From positions 1 through 37,114 of the forward strand of contig JAHEYT010000064.1 in assembly GCA_023251455.1 (NCBI GenBank): DNA of 37,114 bases, read 5' to 3'. The DNA is from Bacteroidota bacterium (GTDB lineage: Bacteria > Bacteroidota > Bacteroidia > Bacteroidales > Prolixibacteraceae). Below the pieces are notes generated by a model. That model was not told where the DNA came from. It saw only the letters and a list, made by a program, of their open reading frames with translations, and ran no database searches. Shown piece after piece: positions 7,936 to 15,649 of the stretch. How positions within the stretch are numbered: the stretch's first letter is position 1; each line of letters starts with the position of its first letter. A program made the translations under genes and the position numbers.

Positions 7936-8205
7936 TTATAAGAAGATTAAACCTAAAATCGAAAGCAACAGGATGATGTAAACAATAGTAACCATCAACC
8001 TGAAAGTCAACCTTACCAGTGATCGGATGAGCAGGAAAAATACAATGGCAGCAAGGAATATACCTACACTGCTATTCATAACAGTCCAAACGAAGGCTAT
8101 GAGCAGCCCAATCAACACCAGCCATTTTGTGAAAGTCCAAGCTATTTGTAGTCTGGAGAAGTGAGGAGATTTTCCTTTCGTCATATGTTTGTCGTTTTTC
8201 ATCAT
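7936..8205 (-). CDS. Small two-span membrane protein
   Basis: This 89-residue protein has a basic N-terminus and two or three hydrophobic stretches: about 25-45, 48-62 and 68-89 (LMVTIVYIILLLSILGLIF). I do not recognise a named family. It starts at tandem ATG codons (8205 and 8202) and lies ten bases upstream of the 72-residue gene. Several longer frames overlap this locus in other frames but lack coding character. A role in the conjugative element, for instance in entry exclusion, is only a guess from location. Confidence 0.5.
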   Translation of the reverse strand: MMKNDKHMTKGKSPHFSRLQIAWTFTKWLVLIGLLIAFVWTVMNSSVGIFLAAIVFFLLIRSLVRLTFRLMVTIVYIILLLSILGLIFL

Positions 8206-8460
8206 GTTGACTTTTTTTATATGCGTAGTCGGTCGTGTCGGTCACTTTTGTTTCATCGGCAATTAAGGATGCAGGGTTTAGGGCTGTCAGGTTTTTTGCG
8301 AACAAATACGCTCGCCCGTAAGGGAAAGAGGAAGATTTTTTGCAAAACCGAAGGCCTGAACTTGACTGCCCGTGAAAACCCGCAAGCACCTTTGCCGTAT
8401 GACAACAAATGCCGACATTGGCTGCAATACTTGCCAAAGGGAAACAGTGAATTGAAACGG

Positions 8461-8500
8461 AACGAATAAAAACGGGCTTTTATAGCGCTCTATATTCGTT
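8461..8500. repeat. Inverted repeat, 8-bp arms
   Basis: AACGAATA (8461-8468) pairs perfectly with TATTCGTT (8493-8500). The enclosed segment contains a further small palindrome, AGCGCT. It is the first of four hairpins in a row. Confidence 0.6.
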
Positions 8501-8513
8501 TGCAAGTGTACGG

Positions 8514-8561
8514 CCACTGCAAGTACTCTTGCTTTTTTCGCTGAGACTTTCTTTGCAGTGG
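8514..8561. repeat. Inverted repeat, 9-bp arms
   Basis: CCACTGCAA (8514-8522) pairs perfectly with TTGCAGTGG (8553-8561). An alternative smaller hairpin, GCAAG (8519-8523) with CTTGC (8528-8532), shares its left arm. The two folds exclude each other, which would allow a switch. Confidence 0.65.
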
Positions 8562-8570
8562 ACGCGACAC

Positions 8571-8614
8571 CCCGAAACTTCACGCCAGGCTGTCGCCTGG
8601 CGTGAAGTTTCGGG
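8571..8614. repeat. Perfect 20-bp inverted repeat with 4-base loop
   Basis: The arm 8571-8590 (begins CCCGAAACTT) is exactly complementary to 8595-8614 (ends AAGTTTCGGG), with the loop TGTC at 8591-8594. A perfect arm of this length is much longer than a normal terminator stem, and no T-run follows on either strand. Confidence 0.9.
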
Positions 8615-8682
8615 ATATGGAACGGAAATGCAAAGAGTGTTGCAGGCGAACATTGTAAACGGTCTTTCAAAACATTCCAATA

Positions 8683-8985
8683 TTACATTTTGGTTTTAGT
8701 AACGTCTCCTTCAAAATGGTTCCGGATGAATGAGTGAACATCTGATTCCAGATAATACGTTTTTTGCTCTATCCGTTTAAAAGAGAGTTTCCCAGAGCTG
8801 CGGTAGCGTTGCAAAGTCCGTTTGCTTACTTTCAGCATAAAGCACAAATCCTGGTTATCCATCAGCAATTCGCCATTTAGCTTATGACGTGGTTTTTCCT
8901 TCTGATTGATGCGACTTTCCATCATATCAAACCGATCCATAATTCGTTCCATCCAAGCCTCAAAAAGGTTTTTATCTATAAACAT
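8683..8985 (-). CDS. Small helix-turn-helix DNA-binding protein
   Basis: This 100-residue protein has an N-terminal helical region (FEAWMERIMDRFDMMESRINQKE) and a MerR/excisionase-like helix-turn-helix at about 42-90: LLMDNQDLCFMLKVSKRTLQRYRSSGKLSFKRIEQKTYY, with the residue pattern W/D...L..S..T..R....G.....I..K..Y. Proteins of this shape are common in Bacteroidota conjugative elements, where some act as recombination directionality or copy-control factors. It lies 11 bases downstream of the primase gene in the same direction and is a shorter relative of the HTH protein at 11005. Its DNA target is unknown. Confidence 0.75.
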   Translation of the reverse strand: MFIDKNLFEAWMERIMDRFDMMESRINQKEKPRHKLNGELLMDNQDLCFMLKVSKRTLQRYRSSGKLSFKRIEQKTYYLESDVHSFIRNHFEGDVTKTKM

Positions 8986-8996
8986 AGTCCTGAATT

Positions 8997-11042
8997 TTAA
9001 ATATGTCCGATTATGAAATAACTGGTATTGGACGGGTCTTTCATAATAAGCTGATTATCCCGCATGAATTTGATATAGCTCTTGGCTGTGCGTTCCTTCA
9101 CGTCTAAAATAGCCTGGATTTGTTCGCACAAATCCACATAAGTGCAGTATCGTTGTTTGCTGAAAATTGAACGGGCAACACTTACCAGTTCGTTTTTCTT
9201 TCGCTTTTCCTTTTCTTCTTTTGGTTTCTCTCCAATGTAAGTGTGCATTCCGGCTTTTTTATCCCAGGCAAACTGGATCATCGGTACATCCAACGGACTT
9301 CCATCCCTAACTTTTAGGGCTTTAACCACCGACACCAACGGATCATCGTCCCGCTCGATGGAAAGAATAGCTGCTGCTTTACGTTGAAGTTCTGATCCCA
9401 AATGACCTCGTAATTTTAGTCCGTTGGGAACAAAATGCAATACACCAGCAATGCAGGTTTTGTATATTCCGGCCAGCCGGTAAAGTTCATCAATAACAGC
9501 GACACTTTCAGCTTCATCATTGGCACACCGGACTAGATCAGCGATCCCATCGATTGCTACCACAGCAATACCACCAAATTGGTAGTAAAACTTATCCATG
9601 CTTTGTATAATAGCCTGAAGGCGTTCTTTGCGTGACATACTGGTTAGGGAGTATGCTTTGAAACAAGATGGCATGGAATCCTTCTTGCTACGCTTCAGTA
9701 TATTGGATATATTCTTGTATAGCTGAACCTCCGACTGTTCAGTATCATAAAGCAAAACGGCTTTGTTCTCCGTATTGGCCAGAATACTTGTTCCCAACGT
9801 ATCAATCATATCTTGTTCCCTGATAATACCTGCTATCAGGCTGCCCACGTAATTACTTTTCCCTGTTCCTTCGCCGCCCGTAATACCAAGCAAATTGCCT
9901 TGGGTTCCTATGGGAACTCCGTTGATAGAGATGATCATTTCTGATTTAACGGGGGGATTTCCGAAATCGATTTCACAGGGTTTTAGAATGGCCATCGTTT
10001 CGCTGTATAACGTGTCTAAAAAATCGAGGAATAATTGAATGAAATTATCTCGGGTATTTCCGGCTTTGAAATAATCGGATACATCCTTATCGGCTTTACT
10101 GCCCGAAAGCGGTAAAACAAGGCGCTTAACCCCGAATTCGGATAATTGCTGTTGCTTTTTTCTGGAGGATTCCAGGCCTGTTTTGTCAACATCATATAAC
10201 AGAACAATGTGTTTGAAACGGTGAGTTAACTTTCGGATAATCGTATCGGAAATCGCAGACGTTTCGCTGTTAAAGCATATGGCATGAAACCCATGGGCGG
10301 TAAGTGATAAAACGTCTTTCTCTCCCCCGGTAATGAACAAAGTATCTCCTTTAATCGGCAACTGTTCCAATCCAAAACAATAGTTCTCACCAAAACTACC
10401 GCCGTATAAAAAGCGGATTTCTGAAAAAGGTCGATAGATTTTGATGTAACGTTTTCCACAATAACCGAATATTGGCTCCTGCTCCGAAGACTTGAGAGAA
10501 AAGGGTTTGCCATCATTGTTTTCACTTTGGAATTCCTTTAGGGAAATCACTTTATAGAGTCTTAAAAGCTCCGCAGAAATGCCGTATTGTTTCCAAAACA
10601 AAAGCCCTTTGGCTGAAAAGCTTTGCTGATTAACACAGAAGGGTTTTGTTTTTTTCAGTTCAGCAGCTTGTTCTTGCTTCTGTCCAGATTTTGTAACTAA
10701 CGAAGTAGGTGTGAAATGTGGAATATCGTCCCCGTTTAGACCCAAATTCAGATCACGATTGATTATCTGTAAAATCTTGACAAATCCGTTTGAATTTTCA
10801 CAATCATGGCCTTTTAGTTTGCCAACGAAAAAGAAGCAATCACCACTAAAATCGTCATTGCCAAAATCTTTAATCCGGTAACACCCGTTTTTACGATCAA
10901 AATAGATGTTGCAGGATGCCTTGTGGTCGTCGTAAAATGGATTTAGGAAGTTTCGTCCAAGCCTCCATTGACCGGGAATGTAATATCTGAAAACATCCAG
11001 ACCATTATTTGTTCGTTTTAGCAACTCGTCTTTGCTCAACAT
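8997..11042 (-). CDS. Mobile-element primase with TOPRIM and RecA-like ATPase domains
   Basis: This 681-residue replication protein begins with a primase zinc-finger-like region (about 1-110, NPFYDDHKASCNIYF ... KDFGNDDFSGDC). A TOPRIM fold follows at about 230-330 (FITGGEKDVLSL at 237-248 and LYDVDKTG at 282-289), then a RecA/DnaB-like ATPase with Walker A GGEGTGKS at 389-396 and Walker B VVAIDGIADL near 494-503. A winged-helix-like tail covers about 620-681. It probably primes and perhaps unwinds element DNA during conjugative replication. Its first 38 bases overlap the end of the upstream HTH gene, so translation is likely coupled. No relaxase gene is visible nearby. Confidence 0.82.
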   Translation of the reverse strand: MLSKDELLKRTNNGLDVFRYYIPGQWRLGRNFLNPFYDDHKASCNIYFDRKNGCYRIKDFGNDDFSGDCFFFVGKLKGHDCENSNGFVKILQIINRDLNLGLNGDDIPHFTPTSLVTKSGQKQEQAAELKKTKPFCVNQQSFSAKGLLFWKQYGISAELLRLYKVISLKEFQSENNDGKPFSLKSSEQEPIFGYCGKRYIKIYRPFSEIRFLYGGSFGENYCFGLEQLPIKGDTLFITGGEKDVLSLTAHGFHAICFNSETSAISDTIIRKLTHRFKHIVLLYDVDKTGLESSRKKQQQLSEFGVKRLVLPLSGSKADKDVSDYFKAGNTRDNFIQLFLDFLDTLYSETMAILKPCEIDFGNPPVKSEMIISINGVPIGTQGNLLGITGGEGTGKSNYVGSLIAGIIREQDMIDTLGTSILANTENKAVLLYDTEQSEVQLYKNISNILKRSKKDSMPSCFKAYSLTSMSRKERLQAIIQSMDKFYYQFGGIAVVAIDGIADLVRCANDEAESVAVIDELYRLAGIYKTCIAGVLHFVPNGLKLRGHLGSELQRKAAAILSIERDDDPLVSVVKALKVRDGSPLDVPMIQFAWDKKAGMHTYIGEKPKEEKEKRKKNELVSVARSIFSKQRYCTYVDLCEQIQAILDVKERTAKSYIKFMRDNQLIMKDPSNTSYFIIGHI

Positions 11043-11364
11043 ATCGCTGGTGATTAGTGATCAGGTTTTCCATAGCTTCTTCGCTGCTGCGGATACTTCT
11101 TTCATTTAGCATCCGTTTGATTTCAGCGATGGTGTAGTATGTTTTCCCCGCTATGACCGAATAGGTGATAGCGCCTTTGGAGCGCAACCGTTGTAGTGTG
11201 CGTTGACTGATGTTCAAAAATGAACAAACTTCAAAACTATCTATCCACTCCTCTTCAGGGTTTATTGTGTTGATAGATTGGTAGTCTGCAACAAACTGGG
11301 CAATCGTATTAATTTTTGCAACCAGTTCTTTATATGCCTTCGATTCAACTGTGATGACTTCCAT
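11005..11364 (-). CDS. Helix-turn-helix DNA-binding protein of the element
   Basis: This 119-residue protein has an N-terminal helical part and a helix-turn-helix at about 42-95: DSFEVCSFLNISQRTLQRLRSKGAITYSVIAGKTYYTIAEIKRML. This is the excisionase/MerR-like type found upstream of primase genes in Bacteroidota elements. The frame extends to a GTG at 11382, but the ATG at 11364 (MEVITVESKAYKEL) is preferred. It is a paralogue of the 8683 protein with the same T-L-Q-R core. It overlaps the primase start and heads the three-gene leftward operon. Confidence 0.75.
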   Translation of the reverse strand: MEVITVESKAYKELVAKINTIAQFVADYQSINTINPEEEWIDSFEVCSFLNISQRTLQRLRSKGAITYSVIAGKTYYTIAEIKRMLNERSIRSSEEAMENLITNHQRYVEQRRVAKTNK

Positions 11365-11707
11365 AGCAATTAGTTTTGTCACAAAAGTCAGGACTTGTTA
11401 TATTATATAAGGCCAAGTTGATCAAACTTTTTTCCAAATTAATTGAAAGCTGTGTAAATAAATATATTATAAGCTAGGTTTTAAATAATCATGAAAAAGA
11501 ATCTTGGTTCTAGCAAATTTCTTTCACAATAAATTTAAAAAGGCTCTTAATACGGCTGTTTATAGACTTAATACTGGAAAATTTCTGGAATAAAATCTTG
11601 GTATTGTACTTGGTGTTTCTGAATCGGTATGTTTTTTATTTTCAATATATTATAAAATTTATTTATAGAAGATTCGAAAAGAAAAACTTGGTAATAACCT
11701 ATTATCG
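11365..11707. other. AT-rich intergenic region with repeated CTTGGT motifs
   Basis: No gene is seen in these 343 bases. The hexamer CTTGGT occurs four times (within 11500-11508, 11594-11602, 11608-11614 and 11686-11692), twice as AATCTTGGT. ATATATTATAA-like AT tracts occur near 11461 and 11645. It holds the promoter of the leftward HTH-primase operon and the downstream side of rteC. Confidence 0.5.
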
Positions 11708-12550
11708 CTATTTTTGGTCATCCTTATTCATTTTTGCAATCAGTCTCTCTTTCAATTGATCTAAAAACTGTGTTCTGTTAGTACGACCACGTATCGAAAG
11801 ATAGGTTCGATATACATCTCCTAAACTAATATTAAATACGTTTTCCAGATAATTGGCTAGACGTATGAGTGAAATCTTTCCGAAATTAAAACATCCTAAC
11901 TCATACAAAGCGTAAAGTAACTCTACAAGGTCAGTCTTACTTTCTGTCCAAGTTTCTTTGACTTTTGGAAATGAAACAGTAATCTGTTCTTCTTCTGAGT
12001 GTTTATCGAGTTTAACCAATTCGTTGTTGAGATAAACCGTCAACATATCATTTGCAATAACTTTAGCTACTGTAAAATCATAGCAAGTAGAAAATCTTGA
12101 GTCTCGCTCAAAATAAAAACTATCTAAAGCTAGTTGAACATCAGGCTTGCCCCTCAGAAAATAATAGTTATCAAAATGGGTATGTCCGTTTCGATAGTAT
12201 TTATAAAAGTCTATATTTCTTTCAAAATAGTATTGAATCCGGTCAAGTTCTTTTGTTAAGTAATTTTTTATTGCAGTATTGCTCCCGGCGGGACGAGCCG
12301 CCTCAATTCTACAAACTTTTTGGCAATAAATAAGCTTGCTAAATAATTGGGGCTTAGTTACTTTGAAAAAATGAATTTCTTCAGCTTCATTTTTAAAAAT
12401 ATATGCTGAAATTGATGTTTTGACTTTATCAAATGAATCTTCCAATACAGCAATGGCAGCACTTGCATTGGCCAATGACATTTCTTCTCGACCTTCAATA
12501 TCTTCAAGTTGATCATAAACGGATTCAATAAAAGCTATTATTTTCTTCAT
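11708..12550 (-). CDS. rteC: RteC-family regulator of conjugative transposon excision
   Basis: This 280-residue cytosolic protein fits the RteC family. In CTnDOT, RteC binds upstream of the excision genes and activates them. Visible family features include the N-terminal helical segment, YCQKVCRIEAARPAGSNTAIKNYLTKELDRIQYYFERNIDFYKYYRNGHTHFDNYYFLRGK at about 95-155 (the highly conserved core) and a helix-rich C-terminus (LLYALYELGCFNFGKISLIRLANYLENVFNISLGDVYRTYLSI). No two-component rteA/rteB pair is seen nearby. It marks the right-hand part of the mobile element. Confidence 0.85.
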   Translation of the reverse strand: MKKIIAFIESVYDQLEDIEGREEMSLANASAAIAVLEDSFDKVKTSISAYIFKNEAEEIHFFKVTKPQLFSKLIYCQKVCRIEAARPAGSNTAIKNYLTKELDRIQYYFERNIDFYKYYRNGHTHFDNYYFLRGKPDVQLALDSFYFERDSRFSTCYDFTVAKVIANDMLTVYLNNELVKLDKHSEEEQITVSFPKVKETWTESKTDLVELLYALYELGCFNFGKISLIRLANYLENVFNISLGDVYRTYLSIRGRTNRTQFLDQLKERLIAKMNKDDQK

Positions 12551-12597
12551 AAATAATGAGTCCTATAGTTAAAGTTAAATCACCACCTTTCTATCAA

Positions 12598-13206
12598 TTA
12601 TTTTTTGTTTAAGCAGAAGGAAACTCCCATGGACACATTTAAGCAATCGACAAAATCTAGTTGTTTATACTTTATTGAATTAAATAAGTAGTAATCAATC
12701 GTCCCAATTTCTATATACGGATATCTAAATAATTTCTTTTTGTTCATTAAGATGTTATCAAATTTAGCACCTATAAATGGAGCAAAATGGACAGCATTTG
12801 TAAAATAATATTTGCTAGGAAAGTGATCCGGAAACTTAATATAAGTATTTTTAGTTTTAGACAAAATTATGTTTGTACCCATATAACTCGTACCAAGAAG
12901 ATTTTTTGAAAATCTGTGTTTGCTGATATGGAATACTCTTTTTAACGAAAAAGTATGAACTTCTACCTTGTTTATAGATTCTGGTAAGTAGCCATAACTG
13001 AACCCTAAAGTGCTTTTATTATTCACAGAAATATACCCAATGCCCACCGATCCCAATCCCAGATTTCCCGCATATTGAAAATTAAGGTAGTCTGGTGCAA
13101 ATATTTTTTTTGTCAGTTTTGAATCTTTGTTTCCAGAACCAAAAATATTTCCGGAAACAAAAGCAAAAACAAGAAGTAGGAACAATCTCATACTTATGGC
13201 TTTCAT
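12598..13206 (-). CDS. Exported protein of unknown function, possibly a small beta-barrel
   Basis: This 202-residue protein has a signal peptide at about 1-22 (MKAISMRLFLLLVFAFVSGNIFG). The rest is rich in aromatic and glycine residues in alternating patterns (YAGNLGLGSVGIGYISVNNKSTLGFSYGYLP) and ends in a strand (LNVSMGVSFCLNKK), as in small outer-membrane barrels. I do not recognise a specific family. The open frame extends to 13257, but the upstream part overlaps the previous gene and the signal peptide fixes the start at 13206. It lies ten bases downstream of the phosphoesterase gene, so the two form an operon. Confidence 0.6.
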   Translation of the reverse strand: MKAISMRLFLLLVFAFVSGNIFGSGNKDSKLTKKIFAPDYLNFQYAGNLGLGSVGIGYISVNNKSTLGFSYGYLPESINKVEVHTFSLKRVFHISKHRFSKNLLGTSYMGTNIILSKTKNTYIKFPDHFPSKYYFTNAVHFAPFIGAKFDNILMNKKKLFRYPYIEIGTIDYYLFNSIKYKQLDFVDCLNVSMGVSFCLNKK

Positions 13207-13216
13207 CGTGTTGTTT

Positions 13217-14002
13217 TTAAAAATGTAATAGTTGAACTGTTGCAGTTTTATTGGCAAGGGTTATTTTGGCCACATTTCGCATCGCAATATCCGGAACCAT
13301 AAGATATCGGCGGTTATTGACTTCCTCTTCCCAGTAATCGTGCCCATGCCCAAAAATGCTGAGACTCACCGGATACTTTTCTATAATTCCAAGCATTTCA
13401 TCAGCATAACCATTCTCTAACTGGGGGTCAAACCGGTGAATATGGTAGCAGGCAATGCTGGTCATCCCTTCAGGAATATTAAGCGTTTGCTGAAACCATT
13501 CGAAATCAGGTTCCTGATTTCCGTTTTCCCAAACTACATTGTCGAACACAACCATCCGGTAATTCCCGATATCAAAATAGCAATTAGTCGGTCCAAACAT
13601 CTTATTAAAAATTAATTTGCCATTTGACAAATAGTCGTGATTCCCGATTAGGGTCACAAATGGAATATTCAATCGGCTAATCAGGTGATAGTAGTCGTCG
13701 AACTCTTTGAACAAGCCCCAATCAGTGATATCACCGCAAACCATTACAAACGAAATCCCTTCCATTTCGTTGATGGTTGTTACCGCAGCTCTCAGATCGG
13801 AATAGTCGGTATGAGTATCCGAAATGGCAATAAAAACAAGTGAATCGCCCGGTTGTTGTTTGCTCAGTATTTCCGAAATATTTTGCGAATTTACGTTGCT
13901 GTGCTCGGTATTTGCATCATACGGGCTGTATTGTGTGAGCTTACTGCATGAGCAGAGAACAAGCAAGACCATGACTATCATACCGTTATAAATTGTTTTC
14001 AT
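13217..14002 (-). CDS. Metallophosphoesterase lipoprotein
   Basis: This 261-residue calcineurin-like phosphoesterase has the metal-binding blocks in order: SDTH at 61-64, GDITD at 90-94, GNHD at 120-123, a YHIH block near 183, and GHGHDYW near 228. The N-terminus is a lipoprotein signal with a cysteine-rich lipobox (LVLCSCSK; Cys19 is the likely lipidated residue), so it acts in the periplasm or at the cell surface. The substrate is unknown; the family covers nucleotidases, phosphodiesterases and phosphatases. The ATG at 14002 is chosen because the hydrophobic signal follows directly. It is co-transcribed with the 12598 gene. Confidence 0.82.
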   Translation of the reverse strand: MKTIYNGMIVMVLLVLCSCSKLTQYSPYDANTEHSNVNSQNISEILSKQQPGDSLVFIAISDTHTDYSDLRAAVTTINEMEGISFVMVCGDITDWGLFKEFDDYYHLISRLNIPFVTLIGNHDYLSNGKLIFNKMFGPTNCYFDIGNYRMVVFDNVVWENGNQEPDFEWFQQTLNIPEGMTSIACYHIHRFDPQLENGYADEMLGIIEKYPVSLSIFGHGHDYWEEEVNNRRYLMVPDIAMRNVAKITLANKTATVQLLHF

Positions 14003-14068
14003 GTTTCTGTTGTAATTGTTTCTGATCACATGTGGCTGTTCTGTATAAAATGCTGTTCTGCCAAAAGA

Positions 14069-14263
14069 TTAAAATACCAGCATTATATTCTCTGCTGGCA
14101 GGAGCTCTACCCGTTCTTTGCCATGAAGCCAGTCCAGTGCCAATAACACATCTTTTTCAGGTAGGTTTACCATGTCTCTTAACTCATCCAACGACATAAT
14201 TCCTTCTTCTTCCAGAATAACCGTTATGGTTGAGGCAACGGTTTTTAATTTTTCAAGTTCCAT
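14069..14263 (-). CDS. Winged-helix protein, wHTH_DUF2582 type
   Basis: This 64-residue protein is a single small winged helix: helix 1 (KLKTVASTITVILEEEG), helix 2 and 3 (MSLDELRDMVNLPEKDVLLALDWLHGKERV) and a beta wing (ELLPAENIMLVF). The pattern fits the wHTH_DUF2582 family, common in Bacteroidota as stand-alone proteins. Function is not known and no DNA target can be inferred. A paralogue lies at 18836, on the other side of the glycosyltransferase operon. Confidence 0.75.
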   Translation of the reverse strand: MELEKLKTVASTITVILEEEGIMSLDELRDMVNLPEKDVLLALDWLHGKERVELLPAENIMLVF

Positions 14264-14389
14264 AATTTTAATTTTTATCAGATAATTATATCATTTTATT
14301 TTACTGAGGTTGCTGTCAGCCCCGGAGGTGTTAAAATTGACCTGATTTTGATTGTTCATTTTTCTGCTGTTTCCCAGTTTCATAGACCA

Positions 14390-14542
14390 TTAAAACCAGT
14401 ACCCGAAGTTGGCCGAGAAAGTGGGTTTATCCATCGATCCGGAATACCCCAAAGTCATATTCAGCGGTCCCAATAATGTTTTTAATGAATATCTAATGCC
14501 CCCGCCATAAATAGCTTTAACTCCTCCCATATATTTAAATAT
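14390..14542 (-). pseudogene. Remnant: C-terminal end of an Omp85/patatin-type beta-barrel protein
   Basis: Read leftward, an intact tail of about 50 codons includes VKAIYGGGIRYSL, TLLGPLNMTLGYSG and the terminal FSANFGYWF before TAA at 14390-14392. The G-G-G-I-R-Y-S-L...G-P-L motif and the aromatic last strand are typical of the final strands of Omp85-superfamily barrels (BamA, TamA, surface-antigen phospholipases). A stop codon lies just upstream in frame and the rest of the barrel is missing. It fills most of the 351-base gap between the wHTH gene and the epimerase gene; the remaining sequence shows nothing else. Confidence 0.65.
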
Positions 14543-14614
14543 CTACGAAAATTTATACTCTATAATGAGCATGTTTTCAATCAATTAAGTCAATTCTAAA
14601 TATTTCTGTTCAAA

Positions 14615-15649
14615 CTAATTGAACTGTAGTCTTTTTCTGGACCGCTTGTCATAGTTTAAATACCAATTGTACAACTTGTTAATTCCTTCCTGAATAGATG
14701 TATGAGGTTTATAGTGCAAGTCGTTTTCGAGTGCTGTTGTATCGGCGTAGGTTTGAAAAACGTCGCCGGGTTGTATCTCTACCATTCGTTTAATGGCAGT
14801 TTTGCCAGTCACTTTTTCGATTGCAGCAATAAAATCGAAAAGTTGAACCGGTTTTCCTGCACCAATATTGTAGATTTTATAAGGAATTTCATTGGTCGGG
14901 GCGTGATCGATGACTACCGATAATCCTTCAACTATATCGTCGATGTAGGTAAAATCACGCGAAAGCTTTCCGTGATTAAATACCTCAATAGGATTCTGGT
15001 TTATGATTGAATCCATAAATAAAAATGGTGCCATATCAGGCCTTCCCCACGGACCATAGACTGTAAAAAAACGGACTCCGGTCGATGGGATTTTATAGAG
15101 CTTGCTGTACGCATGCGCCATTAATTCGTTCGACTTTTTGCTGGCGGCATAAAGACTGGCTGGTTTGTCAACCTGGTCGGATTCGTTGTACGGGATTTTC
15201 GTATTCATGCCGTAAACGCTGCTCGAACTGGCATAAACAAGATGCTGTACCGGATGAAACCGACAGGCTTCAAGGATATTCAGGAACCCAATAATGTTTG
15301 AATTGATGTAAACGTATGGATTTTCAATGGAATACCTCACCCCGGCCTGGGCGGCAAGGTTGCAAACCACATCGAAATGTTCGTGTTTAAAAAGTTCGTC
15401 GATGAATTCTTTATCCAAAAGATCGGCCTTGAAAAACCGGTAATTTGGATAATTTACACTTTGAACCGCTTTGTGGTTTTGTATCAACGCCTTGCAGATG
15501 CCAGTTTCTTTCAACCGGTCATATTTTAGGTCAACATTATAATAATTGTTGATGTTGTCAATCCCGACAACCCGATCTCCGTTTTCCGCAAAATGCTTCA
15601 CGGCATGGAAACCGATAAAGCCTGCAGCGCCTGTGATTAATATTTTCAT
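14615..15649 (-). CDS. NAD-dependent UDP-glucuronate 4-epimerase-like enzyme
   Basis: This is a 344-residue extended short-chain dehydrogenase. The Rossmann motif GAAGFIG (7-13) is followed by FHAVKHF and GIDNINNYYNVDLKYDRL, the signature of the CapI/LpsL group that converts UDP-glucuronate to UDP-galacturonate. The catalytic residues are visible as SSSSVYG and YAASK (Y-x-x-x-K), with RFFTVYGPWGRPDMA after them. The start ATG at 15649 overlaps the stop of the upstream glycosyltransferase gene as ATGA, giving tight coupling. In this operon it most likely supplies the donor sugar. Epimerases on other UDP-sugars (UDP-glucose, UDP-GlcNAc) remain possible. Confidence 0.85.
   Translation of the reverse strand: MKILITGAAGFIGFHAVKHFAENGDRVVGIDNINNYYNVDLKYDRLKETGICKALIQNHKAVQSVNYPNYRFFKADLLDKEFIDELFKHEHFDVVCNLAAQAGVRYSIENPYVYINSNIIGFLNILEACRFHPVQHLVYASSSSVYGMNTKIPYNESDQVDKPASLYAASKKSNELMAHAYSKLYKIPSTGVRFFTVYGPWGRPDMAPFLFMDSIINQNPIEVFNHGKLSRDFTYIDDIVEGLSVVIDHAPTNEIPYKIYNIGAGKPVQLFDFIAAIEKVTGKTAIKRMVEIQPGDVFQTYADTTALENDLHYKPHTSIQEGINKLYNWYLNYDKRSRKRLQFN

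Larger units (their letters stand above)
8206..8682. other. Gene-poor, GC-richer segment between accessory genes
   Basis: I see no convincing protein here. Overlapping frames of 66-127 codons exist on both strands, but they look like noise from a GC-richer stretch (many Arg, Cys and Ser codons, no recognisable domain). The right half holds four inverted repeats, described separately. The position between element genes of the same orientation suggests a cis-acting site (origin of transfer or regulatory RNA) rather than coding sequence. Confidence 0.45.

Noticed and set aside
8072..8680. Overlapping frames of 66-127 codons on both strands
   Set aside because: They overlap each other and the inverted repeats, lack recognisable domains, and have Cys/Arg/Ser-rich noise-like composition.
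12598..13206. TraO-like conjugation protein
   Set aside because: It is exported and of similar size, but its sequence and its pairing with a phosphoesterase gene do not match TraO.
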